Part shown: positions 7,737-15,345 of the stretch, piece by piece
Numbering within the stretch: position 1 is the first letter of the stretch
How the letters are laid out: the number at the start of each line of letters is the position of its first letter
Assembly (NCBI RefSeq): GCF_004348325.1
Contig: NZ_SMKF01000039.1
Coordinates: 1-38,653, forward strand
Source of the DNA: Micromonospora sp. KC213
GTDB lineage: Bacteria > Actinomycetota > Actinomycetes > Mycobacteriales > Micromonosporaceae
DNA length: 38,653 nucleotides
Direction of reading: 5' to 3'
The notes under the pieces: model-generated
The model's input: only the letters and a program-made list of their open reading frames with translations
What the model was told of the DNA's origin: nothing
Databases searched by the model: none
Made by a program: the position numbers and the translations under genes

Positions 7737-8636
7737 ATGGGCAGGGCATGGGCATGGGCGCGGATCGGTGTCCTCGCCCTGCTGTGGGGATCGACCTTCC
7801 TCTGGGTCGAACTGGCGCTGGCCGCGCTGACTCCGGTCCAGGTCACCCTCAGCCGGTGCGCACTCGGAGCGGTCACGCTGCTGGTCGTCTGCCTCGCCTG
7901 GGGCCGACGGCTACCGACGGGCCGGGCGACCTGGGGGCGGATCGTCGTGGCCGCCTTCTTCTGCAACGCCCTGCCGTTCGCCATGTTCAGCCTCGGTCAG
8001 CAGACCATCGACTCGGGAGTCGCCGGCGTGCTGAACGCCACGACTCCGCTGTGGTCCCTGCTGATCGGGGTGGTCATCGGCTCCGAGCGCGGGCTGCCGC
8101 CGCTCCGGGTGGCCGCACTTCTCATCGGGTTCACCGGGGTAGTGCTGATCTTTGCTCCCTGGCAGACGACCGGACCGGTGGGATGGGGCGCGCTCGCTAT
8201 CGTCGTCGCCGCGGCCAGCTACGCCGTCGGCTTCGCGTACATGGGCCGCAGCCTGGTCGGCAAGGGCATCCCCACCATCTCCCTGTCGACGGCGCAGCTC
8301 GTCGCCGCGACCGGCCTGACCACGTTGACGCTGCCAGCCGGCGGTCTGACACCCATCGAGATCGGTCCCAAGGCCCTGATCGCCGTGCTGGTCCTGGGCG
8401 TCGTCGCCACCGGAGCCACCTTCCACCTCACCTACCGGAACATCGCCGCCGAGGGTGCCACCAACACGGCGACCGTCGGCTACCTGCTGCCGGTGGTCTC
8501 GGTGGCACTGGGGGTCATCGTCCTCGACGAGGACTTCGGCCTCCGAGTCGCCGCCGGGATGGTTGTCGTGCTCATCGGCGTCGCGCTGACCCGCCTACCC
8601 GGCCGCCGGGAGATGACGGACCGGCGTGGTCGCTGA
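7737..8636 (+). CDS. EamA/DMT-family exporter
   Basis: A 299-residue inner-membrane protein with about ten hydrophobic helices in two repeated EamA halves. The first half carries GVLALLWGSTFLWVELAL and a run ending in GVAGVLNATTPLWSLLIG, typical of RhaT/EamA drug-metabolite transporters. The second half repeats the pattern with ATGATFHLTYRNIAAEGAT and GYLLPVVSVALGVIVL. ATG 7737 follows AGGGGA with 7-base spacing. The divergent LysR gene suggests inducible export of a metabolite or toxic compound, with the substrate unknown. It converges with the CHAT gene across a 57-base gap with no obvious terminator. Confidence 0.9.
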   Translation: MGRAWAWARIGVLALLWGSTFLWVELALAALTPVQVTLSRCALGAVTLLVVCLAWGRRLPTGRATWGRIVVAAFFCNALPFAMFSLGQQTIDSGVAGVLNATTPLWSLLIGVVIGSERGLPPLRVAALLIGFTGVVLIFAPWQTTGPVGWGALAIVVAAASYAVGFAYMGRSLVGKGIPTISLSTAQLVAATGLTTLTLPAGGLTPIEIGPKALIAVLVLGVVATGATFHLTYRNIAAEGATNTATVGYLLPVVSVALGVIVLDEDFGLRVAAGMVVVLIGVALTRLPGRREMTDRRGR

Positions 8637-8693
8637 TGGCGGACCAGAACGGGGCACTGAATGATCATCTGGGGGAGGCGTCGGCGTTCCAGG

Positions 8694-11303
8694 TCAGCCG
8701 GCACCGAAGCAGACGAACGCCGCGGCGGTGGCCCGGTCCGGCCCGTCACCGGCCGCGCCGAACGCCCGTTGCGCCTCGGCCAGCGCCCGCGCCGGCCGGG
8801 CACCCGCCCGCATCCGGCGGTGCAGGTCCAGCATCAGCGCGGTGGTGGGCTCGGCCGGCACCGGCAACACGGTCGCGATCAGGCACCGGGTGCCGAGGGC
8901 CAGCAGCACCGCGGTGAATCCCAGGATCTCGTCCCCGGGGCGGACCCCGGTCAGGCCCGAGTCGCACGCGGAGAGCACCACACTGCCGGGTGGGCGGGCC
9001 ACCCGTTCCCACTCGTACGCGAACAGCGGGCCGTCGGCCAGTTCCAGGGTGGAGAACTGCGGGTTGTCGGCGCGGAACGTGCCGTGGGCGGCGATGTGCA
9101 CCAGCCCGGCGCCGTCCAGCGCGCCGGTCAGCGCGTCGGCGGTGGCCGTGGCGCCGGTGAACAGCCGGGCCTCCGGCAGAACCTGCGCGAGCCGGCGTAC
9201 CTCGGCGTGCGCGGCCGGCAGGCGCGGTCCGGCGGCCAGCACCGGCGGCCCGGTCGGCTGCTCCCGGCGGTCCGCGGCGAGCCAGACGGTGGCCGAGGGA
9301 GCGACCGTCACCGCCCGCCCCGAGCAGGTCGGCAGCGCCGACCAGGGCACCGCGTGCAGTGCCCCGACCGGGACGATCACCAGGGCCCGGTCGGCCAGCC
9401 GCCGACGGAGCGGATCGAAGAGCCGACGGTCCAGGGTGGCCGCCACGTGCGCCGCTCCCACCCGGGCGGCGGTCGTGTCGCCGGTGGTGACCAACCGGCG
9501 CAGGGCGAACCGGTGCCGCCGGGTCAGCTCCACCACGTCGGCGAGCGGGCCCAGATCGTGCAGGCTGGCCCGGTTGGCGCGGATCAGCACCGCCCGGAGC
9601 CGATCGCCGTGCGCCACCAGCTCGACCAGCACCCGGTCACCGAGCCGCGCGGCCAGCGCCGCCACGCCTGGCGGGGTCAGCGCGACGCCCCCGCCGGGCA
9701 CTCGCCGGGTCAGGTCCCGGATGCGCTGTTCCAGGCGGGACTGCCGGCCACGCAGGGCGTGTGCGGGACGGCCGGCCAGCACCTCGTCCTCCAGCAGTCC
9801 GCTGACCAGCCGGAGTTCGGCGAGCGCCGTCACCAGTTCGGGGTTGTCGGGGGGCAGCGCCGGCCGGGCCCGCAGTCCGTTGGCCCGCCACCGCTCCGCC
9901 CAGGCCAGGACCTGGGCCGGTGCCCCGGCGCGGACCGCGATGTCCAGGCCCTCGGCCGCCAGCTCCTGCCCGTACGCCCCGCTGTTGGCCCGCAGTTCGG
10001 TGGCGCCGAGCGAGGTACGGTGCCGGTCGAGCACGGCCAGCCCCCGGCTCAGCGCCCGGGCCGCCGCACGATCGTCCCCGCTCAACCGCTGGGACAGGGC
10101 CAGCGCGTACCAGCCCTGTGCCCGCCGGTCGGCGGTGCCCCGGCGGCGGGCCCGGGCGGCGACCGCCAGCAGCTCCCGGGCGCGATCCGGGCGCCCCAGC
10201 GCGGCGGCCAGCAGGCCGGCCTCGATCCGGGTGGTCAGCGCCGGGCCGGGCCATCCGGTGGCCTCCAGCTGGTCGGCGGTCCGCGTCATCGCGGTGAGCA
10301 GCGTGGCCGAGCGGGCGCCCCGGCGGTACTCGGCGCGCAGCTCGACGTGCCGAGCGAAGGCGGCCCAGGTGCGGCGGCCCTGGCGGCGGAACCGGACCCG
10401 GGCCGCGCCGGCGGCTCCGGCTGCGGTGTCGACGTCGTCGGCGAGCAGTGCGGCCCGAGCCTGTGCCAGCAGCGCCTCGGCGAAATCGGAGGCCATGCCC
10501 CGGCGGCGCAGCTCCCGTACGGCCGCCGCGGCCACCTCGACCGCCTCGCCGACCAACGGCACCGACAGCAGCAGCTCGAAGCGGTCCAGTAGCAGCGCCG
10601 GTCGGGGGACGGCGAGGCGCTGGTACTCCTCGTCGACGGCGGCGAAGCGTCGCAGCGCCCCCGCGATGTCGCCGCGGCGGCCGGCGGCGATCCCGCCGTT
10701 CCAGCGGGCGTCGGCCGCCGCGAGGTCCAGCCCGAGCTGGTCGAAGGCGGCCGCGGCCCGGGCGAGGTCGTCATCCGTGCCGCCGGACGCCCCCCGGTGG
10801 GCGTTGAGCAGTCCCCGGTTGTTGCGGGCCCGCGCTTCCAACAGCAGATCACCCTCGCGCTGGGCGATGTCGATGGCGAGGGTGTAGTCGCGTACCGCCT
10901 CGTCGTAGCGGCCGCGATAGTGCAGCACCACGCCCCGCTGCATCCGGGCCCGGCCCGCGTCCGCGTAGGTGAGTTGCGGCAGCGCGGCCGACACCGCGCG
11001 CAGCGCCGCGGCGGTGCGGCCGGCGTTGGCCAGTACGTAGCCGAGGCTCATCCGGGCCAGTGCCCGGACCCGGGGGGTGCCGGCGAGGCGTACCGCGCGG
11101 CGCAGGTGGCGCAGCGCGCCGGGCAGGTCGTTGAGTTCCCGCAGGGCAAGGCCGATGGCGCGCTCGGCGGTGGAGCGCTCGTCGTCGTCGACGCCGGCGG
11201 CGAGCACCCGACGGGCGATCGCGATCGCCTCGCGGGGGTAGCGCTGGACGGCGTCCAGCGCCGCCTGGGCAGCCTCGGCACCGGACGCGGTGCGATCGGC
11301 CAT
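8694..11303 (-). CDS. TPR-like repeat protein with C-terminal CHAT (caspase-like) protease
   Basis: An 869-residue protein. Residues ~1-480 are tandem helical repeats of TPR type, for example LARMSLGYVLANAGRTAAAL and MQRGVVLHYRGRYDEAVRDY. Residues ~560-869 form a CHAT domain with the caspase dyad: His740 in VHIAAHGTFRADNPQ and Cys780 in VVLSACDSGLTGV. The conserved FSTLELADG strand and GDEILGFTAVLLALG helix are also present. CHAT proteases cleave partner proteins and can act in programmed cell death or phage response. The gene is divergent from a Tat-exported S8 peptidase, an ECF sigma factor and a small accessory protein, a recurrent actinobacterial neighbourhood in which TPRs may sense a signal. 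ATG 11303 is taken as the start. Its target is unknown. Confidence 0.88.
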   Translation of the reverse strand: MADRTASGAEAAQAALDAVQRYPREAIAIARRVLAAGVDDDERSTAERAIGLALRELNDLPGALRHLRRAVRLAGTPRVRALARMSLGYVLANAGRTAAALRAVSAALPQLTYADAGRARMQRGVVLHYRGRYDEAVRDYTLAIDIAQREGDLLLEARARNNRGLLNAHRGASGGTDDDLARAAAAFDQLGLDLAAADARWNGGIAAGRRGDIAGALRRFAAVDEEYQRLAVPRPALLLDRFELLLSVPLVGEAVEVAAAAVRELRRRGMASDFAEALLAQARAALLADDVDTAAGAAGAARVRFRRQGRRTWAAFARHVELRAEYRRGARSATLLTAMTRTADQLEATGWPGPALTTRIEAGLLAAALGRPDRARELLAVAARARRRGTADRRAQGWYALALSQRLSGDDRAAARALSRGLAVLDRHRTSLGATELRANSGAYGQELAAEGLDIAVRAGAPAQVLAWAERWRANGLRARPALPPDNPELVTALAELRLVSGLLEDEVLAGRPAHALRGRQSRLEQRIRDLTRRVPGGGVALTPPGVAALAARLGDRVLVELVAHGDRLRAVLIRANRASLHDLGPLADVVELTRRHRFALRRLVTTGDTTAARVGAAHVAATLDRRLFDPLRRRLADRALVIVPVGALHAVPWSALPTCSGRAVTVAPSATVWLAADRREQPTGPPVLAAGPRLPAAHAEVRRLAQVLPEARLFTGATATADALTGALDGAGLVHIAAHGTFRADNPQFSTLELADGPLFAYEWERVARPPGSVVLSACDSGLTGVRPGDEILGFTAVLLALGTRCLIATVLPVPAEPTTALMLDLHRRMRAGARPARALAEAQRAFGAAGDGPDRATAAAFVCFGAG

Positions 11304-11393
11304 ACCCCACAGCGTCCGCCCAGAGGGGAAGCGCAGTCAATGCCGACTATCGGACAGAAAATTGTCGGAAATTGGCACCAGTCATTCATATTA

Positions 11394-11422
11394 TTGACAC
11401 CACCCTATGTCGTGGAAGAATT
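11394..11422 (+). promoter_or_regulatory. Promoter for the S8 peptidase-sigma operon
   Basis: TTGACA (11394-11399) and AGAATT (11417-11422) are spaced by 17 bases, 68 bases before the peptidase start. AATTGTCGG occurs twice in the divergent region (11360-11368 and 11419-11427), the second copy overlapping the -10 element. Such paired sites are typical of operators. Confidence 0.45.
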
Positions 11423-11489
11423 GTCGGCGCCGGGGGAATTCGGCCGCGCCGACCACCGGCGGGCGTCTCGTCGACCGCATGGAGGACCC

Positions 11490-12803
11490 ATGCCGCCTGA
11501 GCACCCCGATGCGCCGCACCCGGCCGGCCGGGTGCCCCGACGACGACTGCTGGCGGCGTCCGCGCTCGCCGCGGCGGTAGCACCGCTCGGCGTCGGGCTG
11601 CGCCCGGGGCCGGCGTTCGGTGACGACGCGGATGACGCCGCCTACCAGCGGGCCTTCGACGAGGCGCTGGCCGCCGACCAGAACGTCCGCCGCCACACCA
11701 CCTGGGGAAAGCAGTTCCTCTACCGGCCCCGGCAGCTGCTGGTCGCCGCCGCCGACACCCAGCGGGTCCTCGCCCGGCTGCGCGCCGCCGGCCACCCGGT
11801 CACCCCGAAGGACAGCTTCGCCGGCGTCACCCGGCTGCTGTTCGGCAGGGAGACCGACATTCCCGCGGTCGTGACCCAGCTGCGCGACCCCCAGCAGTGG
11901 CCCGGGCAGCCGGTGCCGAAGGTGCAGCCGCACCACGTCCTGCTGGGCCTGGGCAACATCATGGGCAACCCCGGCAGCCCGCCCGCACCGGCCGCCGCGC
12001 TGCCGCCGCCGGACGGCGGCCGGCGCGGCGAGGGCGCGGGGGTGACGATCGGGATCTGCGACACCGGCATCTGCCCGCTGGCCGGCAGCCGCCACCCGCA
12101 ATGGCTCGGCGGGACGTACCTGCCGCAGGTCGACGACGAGGACCCGCTGTACGTGCACACCGACGTGCTCGCCCCGCAGGGCGGGCACGGCACCTTCGTC
12201 GCCGGTGTGGTGCGGCAGGCCGCGCCCGGGGTACGCGTCGACCCGGAGCCGGCGCTGACCGCCACCGGCGTCGGTGACGAGGCGTCGGTGGTGGCCGCGA
12301 TGGGCCGGCTCGCGCCCGAGGTATCCATCATCAACCTCTCCCTCGGCGGCTTCACCCAGGACGACCAGCCGTCGCTGCCCCTGGCCAACGCGGTGGCCGC
12401 GCTGCCCTCGACGAGTGCCGTGGTGGCGGCGGCGGGCAACGCCGGCACCAGCCGGCCCCTGTGGCCGGCGGCCCTCACCCGGGTCGTCGCGGTGGCGGCC
12501 GTCAGCCAGGGGCCCGGTGGCGTGGTGCCAGCCGCCTACAGCGGGTACGGGCCGTGGGTCGACGCCTGCGCACCGGGCGAGCACGACAGCACGTACGTCG
12601 AGGGCCAACTGCCGCTGCCGGGGCGGCCGACCCGGGTGTTCCACGGCTTCGCCACCTGGGAGGGCACCTCGTTCGCCACCGCGTACGTCTCCGGCCGGCT
12701 CGCCGCGCTGATGACCGCCGGCGGCATGAACGCCGACGCGGCGCGGCTGGCACTGCTCGCGGCGCCACGCTGGCACCCCGACTACGGCGTGCTCGTCACA
12801 TGA
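11490..12803 (+). CDS. S8 family serine peptidase (subtilisin-like), Tat-exported
   Basis: A 437-residue subtilase. The N-terminus has a twin-arginine signal, PRRRLLAASALAAAVAPLG, with likely cleavage before DDADD. The catalytic triad is Asp191 (IGICDTGI), His233 (GGHGTFVAG) and Ser394 (WEGTSFATAYVSG); the oxyanion Asn sits in AAAGNAG. About 100 residues between signal and catalytic domain may be a propeptide or binding region. ATG 11490 is preceded by GGAGG with 4-base spacing. The sigma-factor and accessory genes follow on the same strand. An exported protease encoded opposite an intracellular CHAT protease suggests a proteolytic cascade or sensing pathway rather than nutrition (inference). 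Confidence 0.9.
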   Translation: MPPEHPDAPHPAGRVPRRRLLAASALAAAVAPLGVGLRPGPAFGDDADDAAYQRAFDEALAADQNVRRHTTWGKQFLYRPRQLLVAAADTQRVLARLRAAGHPVTPKDSFAGVTRLLFGRETDIPAVVTQLRDPQQWPGQPVPKVQPHHVLLGLGNIMGNPGSPPAPAAALPPPDGGRRGEGAGVTIGICDTGICPLAGSRHPQWLGGTYLPQVDDEDPLYVHTDVLAPQGGHGTFVAGVVRQAAPGVRVDPEPALTATGVGDEASVVAAMGRLAPEVSIINLSLGGFTQDDQPSLPLANAVAALPSTSAVVAAAGNAGTSRPLWPAALTRVVAVAAVSQGPGGVVPAAYSGYGPWVDACAPGEHDSTYVEGQLPLPGRPTRVFHGFATWEGTSFATAYVSGRLAALMTAGGMNADAARLALLAAPRWHPDYGVLVT

Positions 12804-12849
12804 ACGGTCGGCGGCGAGCGAATCGTCGGTGCCGCCGGGCGGTGTCGAC

Positions 12850-13485
12850 GTGACCGAGCGCAGCGTGGCCAGCCTGGTGACCGCCGCCGCGGCCGGGGAC
12901 GAGTCGGCGTGGGCTGAGCTGGTCCGCCGGTACACTCCGCTGGTCTACTCGGTGATCCGGTCGTGCGGCGTGAACGGTGCCGACGCCTCCGACGTCAACC
13001 AGACCGTCTGGCTGCGCCTCGTGGAGCATCTGGGTCGGGTGCGGGATCCGCAGGCCCTCGCCGCCTGGCTGGCTACCACGACCCGGCGTGAGTGCTACCG
13101 GCTGACCCGCCTGGGCCGGCGTACCCAGCTCGTCGACCCGTACGACGAGGCGCTCGACACGTACCATGGCTTTTCCCGCACGGCGGACGCGGCGGGCCCG
13201 GACGAGGAGTTGCTGCGCGCGGAGCGTCGGCAGGCGCTACGGGAGGGCTTCGCGCAGCTGCCACCGCGCTGCCAGGAACTGCTGTCCCTGCTGACGGCCG
13301 ACCCACCGCCCAGCTACCGTGAGATCGCCGAACGGCTGGGCGTACCGATCGGCAGCATCGGCCCCACCCAGGCCCGCTGCCTGCGCCGGCTGCGCGAGTG
13401 CCCAGCGCTGGCACCGTTCCTCACGGTGTCGGTGACCCGCCCGAACGGAGGTGACCGCGATGGAGCCGTGGCCGCCGGCCGATGA
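12850..13485 (+). CDS. ECF-type RNA polymerase sigma factor
   Basis: A 211-residue sigma-70 family protein. Region 2 is visible as WAELVRRYTPLVYSVIRSCG, then DASDVNQTVWLRLVEHLG and AWLATTTRRECYRLTR. Region 4 is visible as PPRCQELLSLL with the helix-turn-helix SYREIAERLGVPIGSIGPTQ and ARCLRRLREC. GTG 12850 (VTERSVASL) is chosen to match usual family starts; GTG 12829 seven codons upstream is an alternative, and neither has a strong ribosome site. No zinc-binding anti-sigma gene is adjacent. The next gene overlaps its 3' end and may modulate it. Likely targets are the surrounding CHAT/S8 genes. Confidence 0.88.
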   Translation: MTERSVASLVTAAAAGDESAWAELVRRYTPLVYSVIRSCGVNGADASDVNQTVWLRLVEHLGRVRDPQALAAWLATTTRRECYRLTRLGRRTQLVDPYDEALDTYHGFSRTADAAGPDEELLRAERRQALREGFAQLPPRCQELLSLLTADPPPSYREIAERLGVPIGSIGPTQARCLRRLRECPALAPFLTVSVTRPNGGDRDGAVAAGR

Positions 13486-13924
13486 CGACGCCCTGACGGC
13501 CGAGCTAAGCGCGGCGCTGCGAGAGGCCGGCCCGGTGCCGGAGGATTACCTCGCCGCGGCGTGGGCCGCGTTCGCCTGGCGGAACGTTGCCGCGGAGATC
13601 GCCCTCGCCGAGCTGGTGTTCGACTCGGCGTGCGACGCGGAGCCGGCGGGGCTGACCCGGTCGGCCGGTTCCGCGCGGACGCTGTCGTTCCACAGCGGCG
13701 CGGTGGTCCTGGAGATCGAGGTGACCGAGGCCGGGATCGTCGGGCAGCTCTCCCCGCCCGAGGGCGGTCGGGTCAGCGCACAGACCGCCGCCGGCACGTA
13801 CGACGAGGCGCCGGTGGACGAGGTGGGTTTCTTCTCGCTGGGCGTTCCCCCACCCGGCCCGGTGCGGCTGCGCGCCCAGGCCAACGGGTACGCGGTGGCC
13901 ACCACCTGGGTCTCACTGCGCTGA
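13460..13924 (+). CDS. Hypothetical protein coupled to ECF sigma factor, CHAT/S8 cluster
   Basis: A 154-residue soluble protein overlapping the sigma gene by 26 bases. ATG 13460 is preceded by GGAGG (13447-13451) with 8-base spacing, so translational coupling is likely. The first ~55 residues are helical (LTAELSAALREAGPVPEDYL and AAAWAAFAWRNVAAEIALAE). The rest is beta-rich, with VVLEIEVTEAGIVGQLSPPE, VDEVGFFSLGVPPPGPVRLR and ATTWVSLR, compatible with a beta-sandwich like carboxypeptidase-regulatory domains. Similar proteins accompany sigma and CHAT genes in other actinomycetes. It has no zinc-binding anti-sigma motif. A regulatory or adaptor role towards the sigma factor is inference. Confidence 0.8.
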   Translation: MEPWPPADDDALTAELSAALREAGPVPEDYLAAAWAAFAWRNVAAEIALAELVFDSACDAEPAGLTRSAGSARTLSFHSGAVVLEIEVTEAGIVGQLSPPEGGRVSAQTAAGTYDEAPVDEVGFFSLGVPPPGPVRLRAQANGYAVATTWVSLR

Positions 13925-13988
13925 CGGCACCGCCGGCGCACCGTACGGCGACGGGGGTCGTGGCCCGGCGGACCATGCCCCTAAGCTG

Positions 13989-14119
13989 ATGACGGCGGAC
14001 CTACCGCTGTCCCACCGTGAGCAGATACTGCACGCCACCGAGGCCGGCCCCTCGATGCCCTGCTGTCCGGGCCGAACTGCGTCACCCGGGACGACGACCT
14101 CCACCGGGGCGGGCCGTAA
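13989..14119 (+). pseudogene. Possible short frameshifted ORF
   Basis: ATG 13989 opens MTADLPLSHREQILHATEAG. One frame away, the sequence continues plausibly as LDALLSGPNCVTRDDDLHRG to a TAA at 14117. If joined by a single-base slip near 14050 this would make about 43 residues. No family was recognised and no ribosome site is clear. The rest of the 13925-14211 interval shows nothing else. Confidence 0.22.
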
Positions 14120-14211
14120 TTCCCTGGCCGGCGGATACGCCGGTCACCGATGATTGCGGCCATGGCTTCCCGAGGGGGTGCCCGAGGCGTGGCCCGGACC
14201 GTGAAACTGTC

Positions 14212-14874
14212 ATGGACGTGACCGGTCGCCGTGAACGTGCCCGAGAGGCACTGGCTGGCCACGCGAGTGGCCCCAACGCCACGACCCGGGCGACGGCCCG
14301 CGCCCTGGCGAAGGTCGACGACGCCGTCGCCGTGGTGCTGGTCGAGGGCATCAGCGACCAGATCGCACTACAGACAGCCGCGGTGGGCCGCGGTCGGGAT
14401 CTCGACGCGGAGCGGATCGTGATCCTGCCGATCGGGGGTGCGCACGCGATCGGCCGCTTCCTGACGAGGTTGGCGCCGCTGGGCGCCCGGTTGCGCCGTG
14501 CCGGACTGTGCGACCTGCGTGAGGAGGAGCTGTTCCGACGAGGTGTCGCCGCCCAGGTCGGGTCGCCCCTCACCCGCTCCGACATGGAGCAACTCGGGTT
14601 CTACGTCTGCGTCCAGGATCTGGAGGACGAGCTGATCCGCGCCGTGGGCGTCCCGCAGGTCGTAAAGCTTTTCGACTCGTACGGCGACCTCCGCTCGTTC
14701 CGCTCCTTCCAGAGCCAGCCGGCGTGGCGCGGCCGGGAGCCCGAGGCACAGATCTACCGGTTCCTGCGCAGCAGCTCGGTTCGCAACCTGCGCTACGCAC
14801 GGCTGCTCGTGGAGGCCGCGGTCGGCCGCGGCACCCTGCCCCGGCCACTCGACGCGCTGCTCACCGCCGTCTGA
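14212..14874 (+). CDS. TOPRIM-domain (OLD nuclease-like) protein
   Basis: A 220-residue protein matching stand-alone TOPRIM nucleotidyl-transferase/hydrolase domains related to the nuclease half of OLD-family endonucleases. VVLVEGISDQIALQ supplies the catalytic Glu strand, and AGLCDLREEELFRRG matches the D-x-x-E-E metal-binding region. EQLGFYVCVQDLEDELIRAV resembles the downstream helix typical of this group. No ABC-ATPase domain is present, and no ATPase gene is adjacent, unlike complete OLD proteins. ATG 14212 follows CCGTGAAACTGTC without a strong ribosome site. It could cut or bind DNA; a role in repair or defence is inferred from family only. Confidence 0.78.
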   Translation: MDVTGRRERAREALAGHASGPNATTRATARALAKVDDAVAVVLVEGISDQIALQTAAVGRGRDLDAERIVILPIGGAHAIGRFLTRLAPLGARLRRAGLCDLREEELFRRGVAAQVGSPLTRSDMEQLGFYVCVQDLEDELIRAVGVPQVVKLFDSYGDLRSFRSFQSQPAWRGREPEAQIYRFLRSSSVRNLRYARLLVEAAVGRGTLPRPLDALLTAV

Positions 14875-14964
14875 CCCACCGCAGGATCCCAGGTCGGCGT
14901 CGGTGTTGGCCCGGTCGGGTTTGGACCCTGCCCGCGGGTGTTTTCCACCTACTCGGATTCCCCC

Positions 14965-15212
14965 ATGGACGATGATCTCCTGGACGACTTCATGCGGGCG
15001 GATCGCGAGCGCGGCCTGGGCACGTACGGGGTCCACCTGTACCGCGAGGGCAGGCACCGATCGAGCGTCGGACACGCTCCGACGACCGGGTCGATCTGTG
15101 CTCGGTCGCGAAGGCGTTGACCTCCGTGGCGCTCGGGCTGGCGGAGGTGACCCTGCGTCATCTGCTGACGATGACCGGCGGCACGAGCCATCGCTGGTTC
15201 GCCGACGCCTGA
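14965..15212 (+). pseudogene. Serine hydrolase (beta-lactamase-like) fragment, frameshifted
   Basis: ATG 14965 begins MDDDLLDDFMRADRERGLGT and GVHLYREGRH. The frame then slips near 15065, and the homologous reading continues as SDDRVDLCSVAKALTSVALG and LAEVTLRHLLTMTGGTSHRW to TGA at 15210. SVAK is the SxxK nucleophile motif of class C beta-lactamase-like hydrolases. About 30 residues expected between GLAE and VTLRHLL are missing, and the entire C-terminal half, with its YxN and HxG motifs, is absent. It is a remnant, lying 133 bases before an intact member of the same superfamily. Confidence 0.78.
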
Positions 15213-15345
15213 GCCACCTCGCAGCGGCCCGGGCGCAGGTGCGAGCCTGACGAAAGTCAGGGGTGGTCGCTGCCGATCGGGTCAGGTGGCGGCAGGTTCC
15301 GAATTCGTAGCGTGGCCGCATCAGTCGAGATGATCGGAGCACGCG

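Noticed and set aside
8661..10592. Long plus-strand frames of 643 and 719 codons opposite the CHAT gene
   Set aside because: Low-complexity Arg/Gly/Pro composition and no motifs; they mirror the codon bias of the real minus-strand gene.
10797..11489. In-frame N-terminal extension of the S8 peptidase to 10797
   Set aside because: The extension is antisense to the CHAT gene; ATG 11490 has a ribosome site and a Tat signal directly after it.
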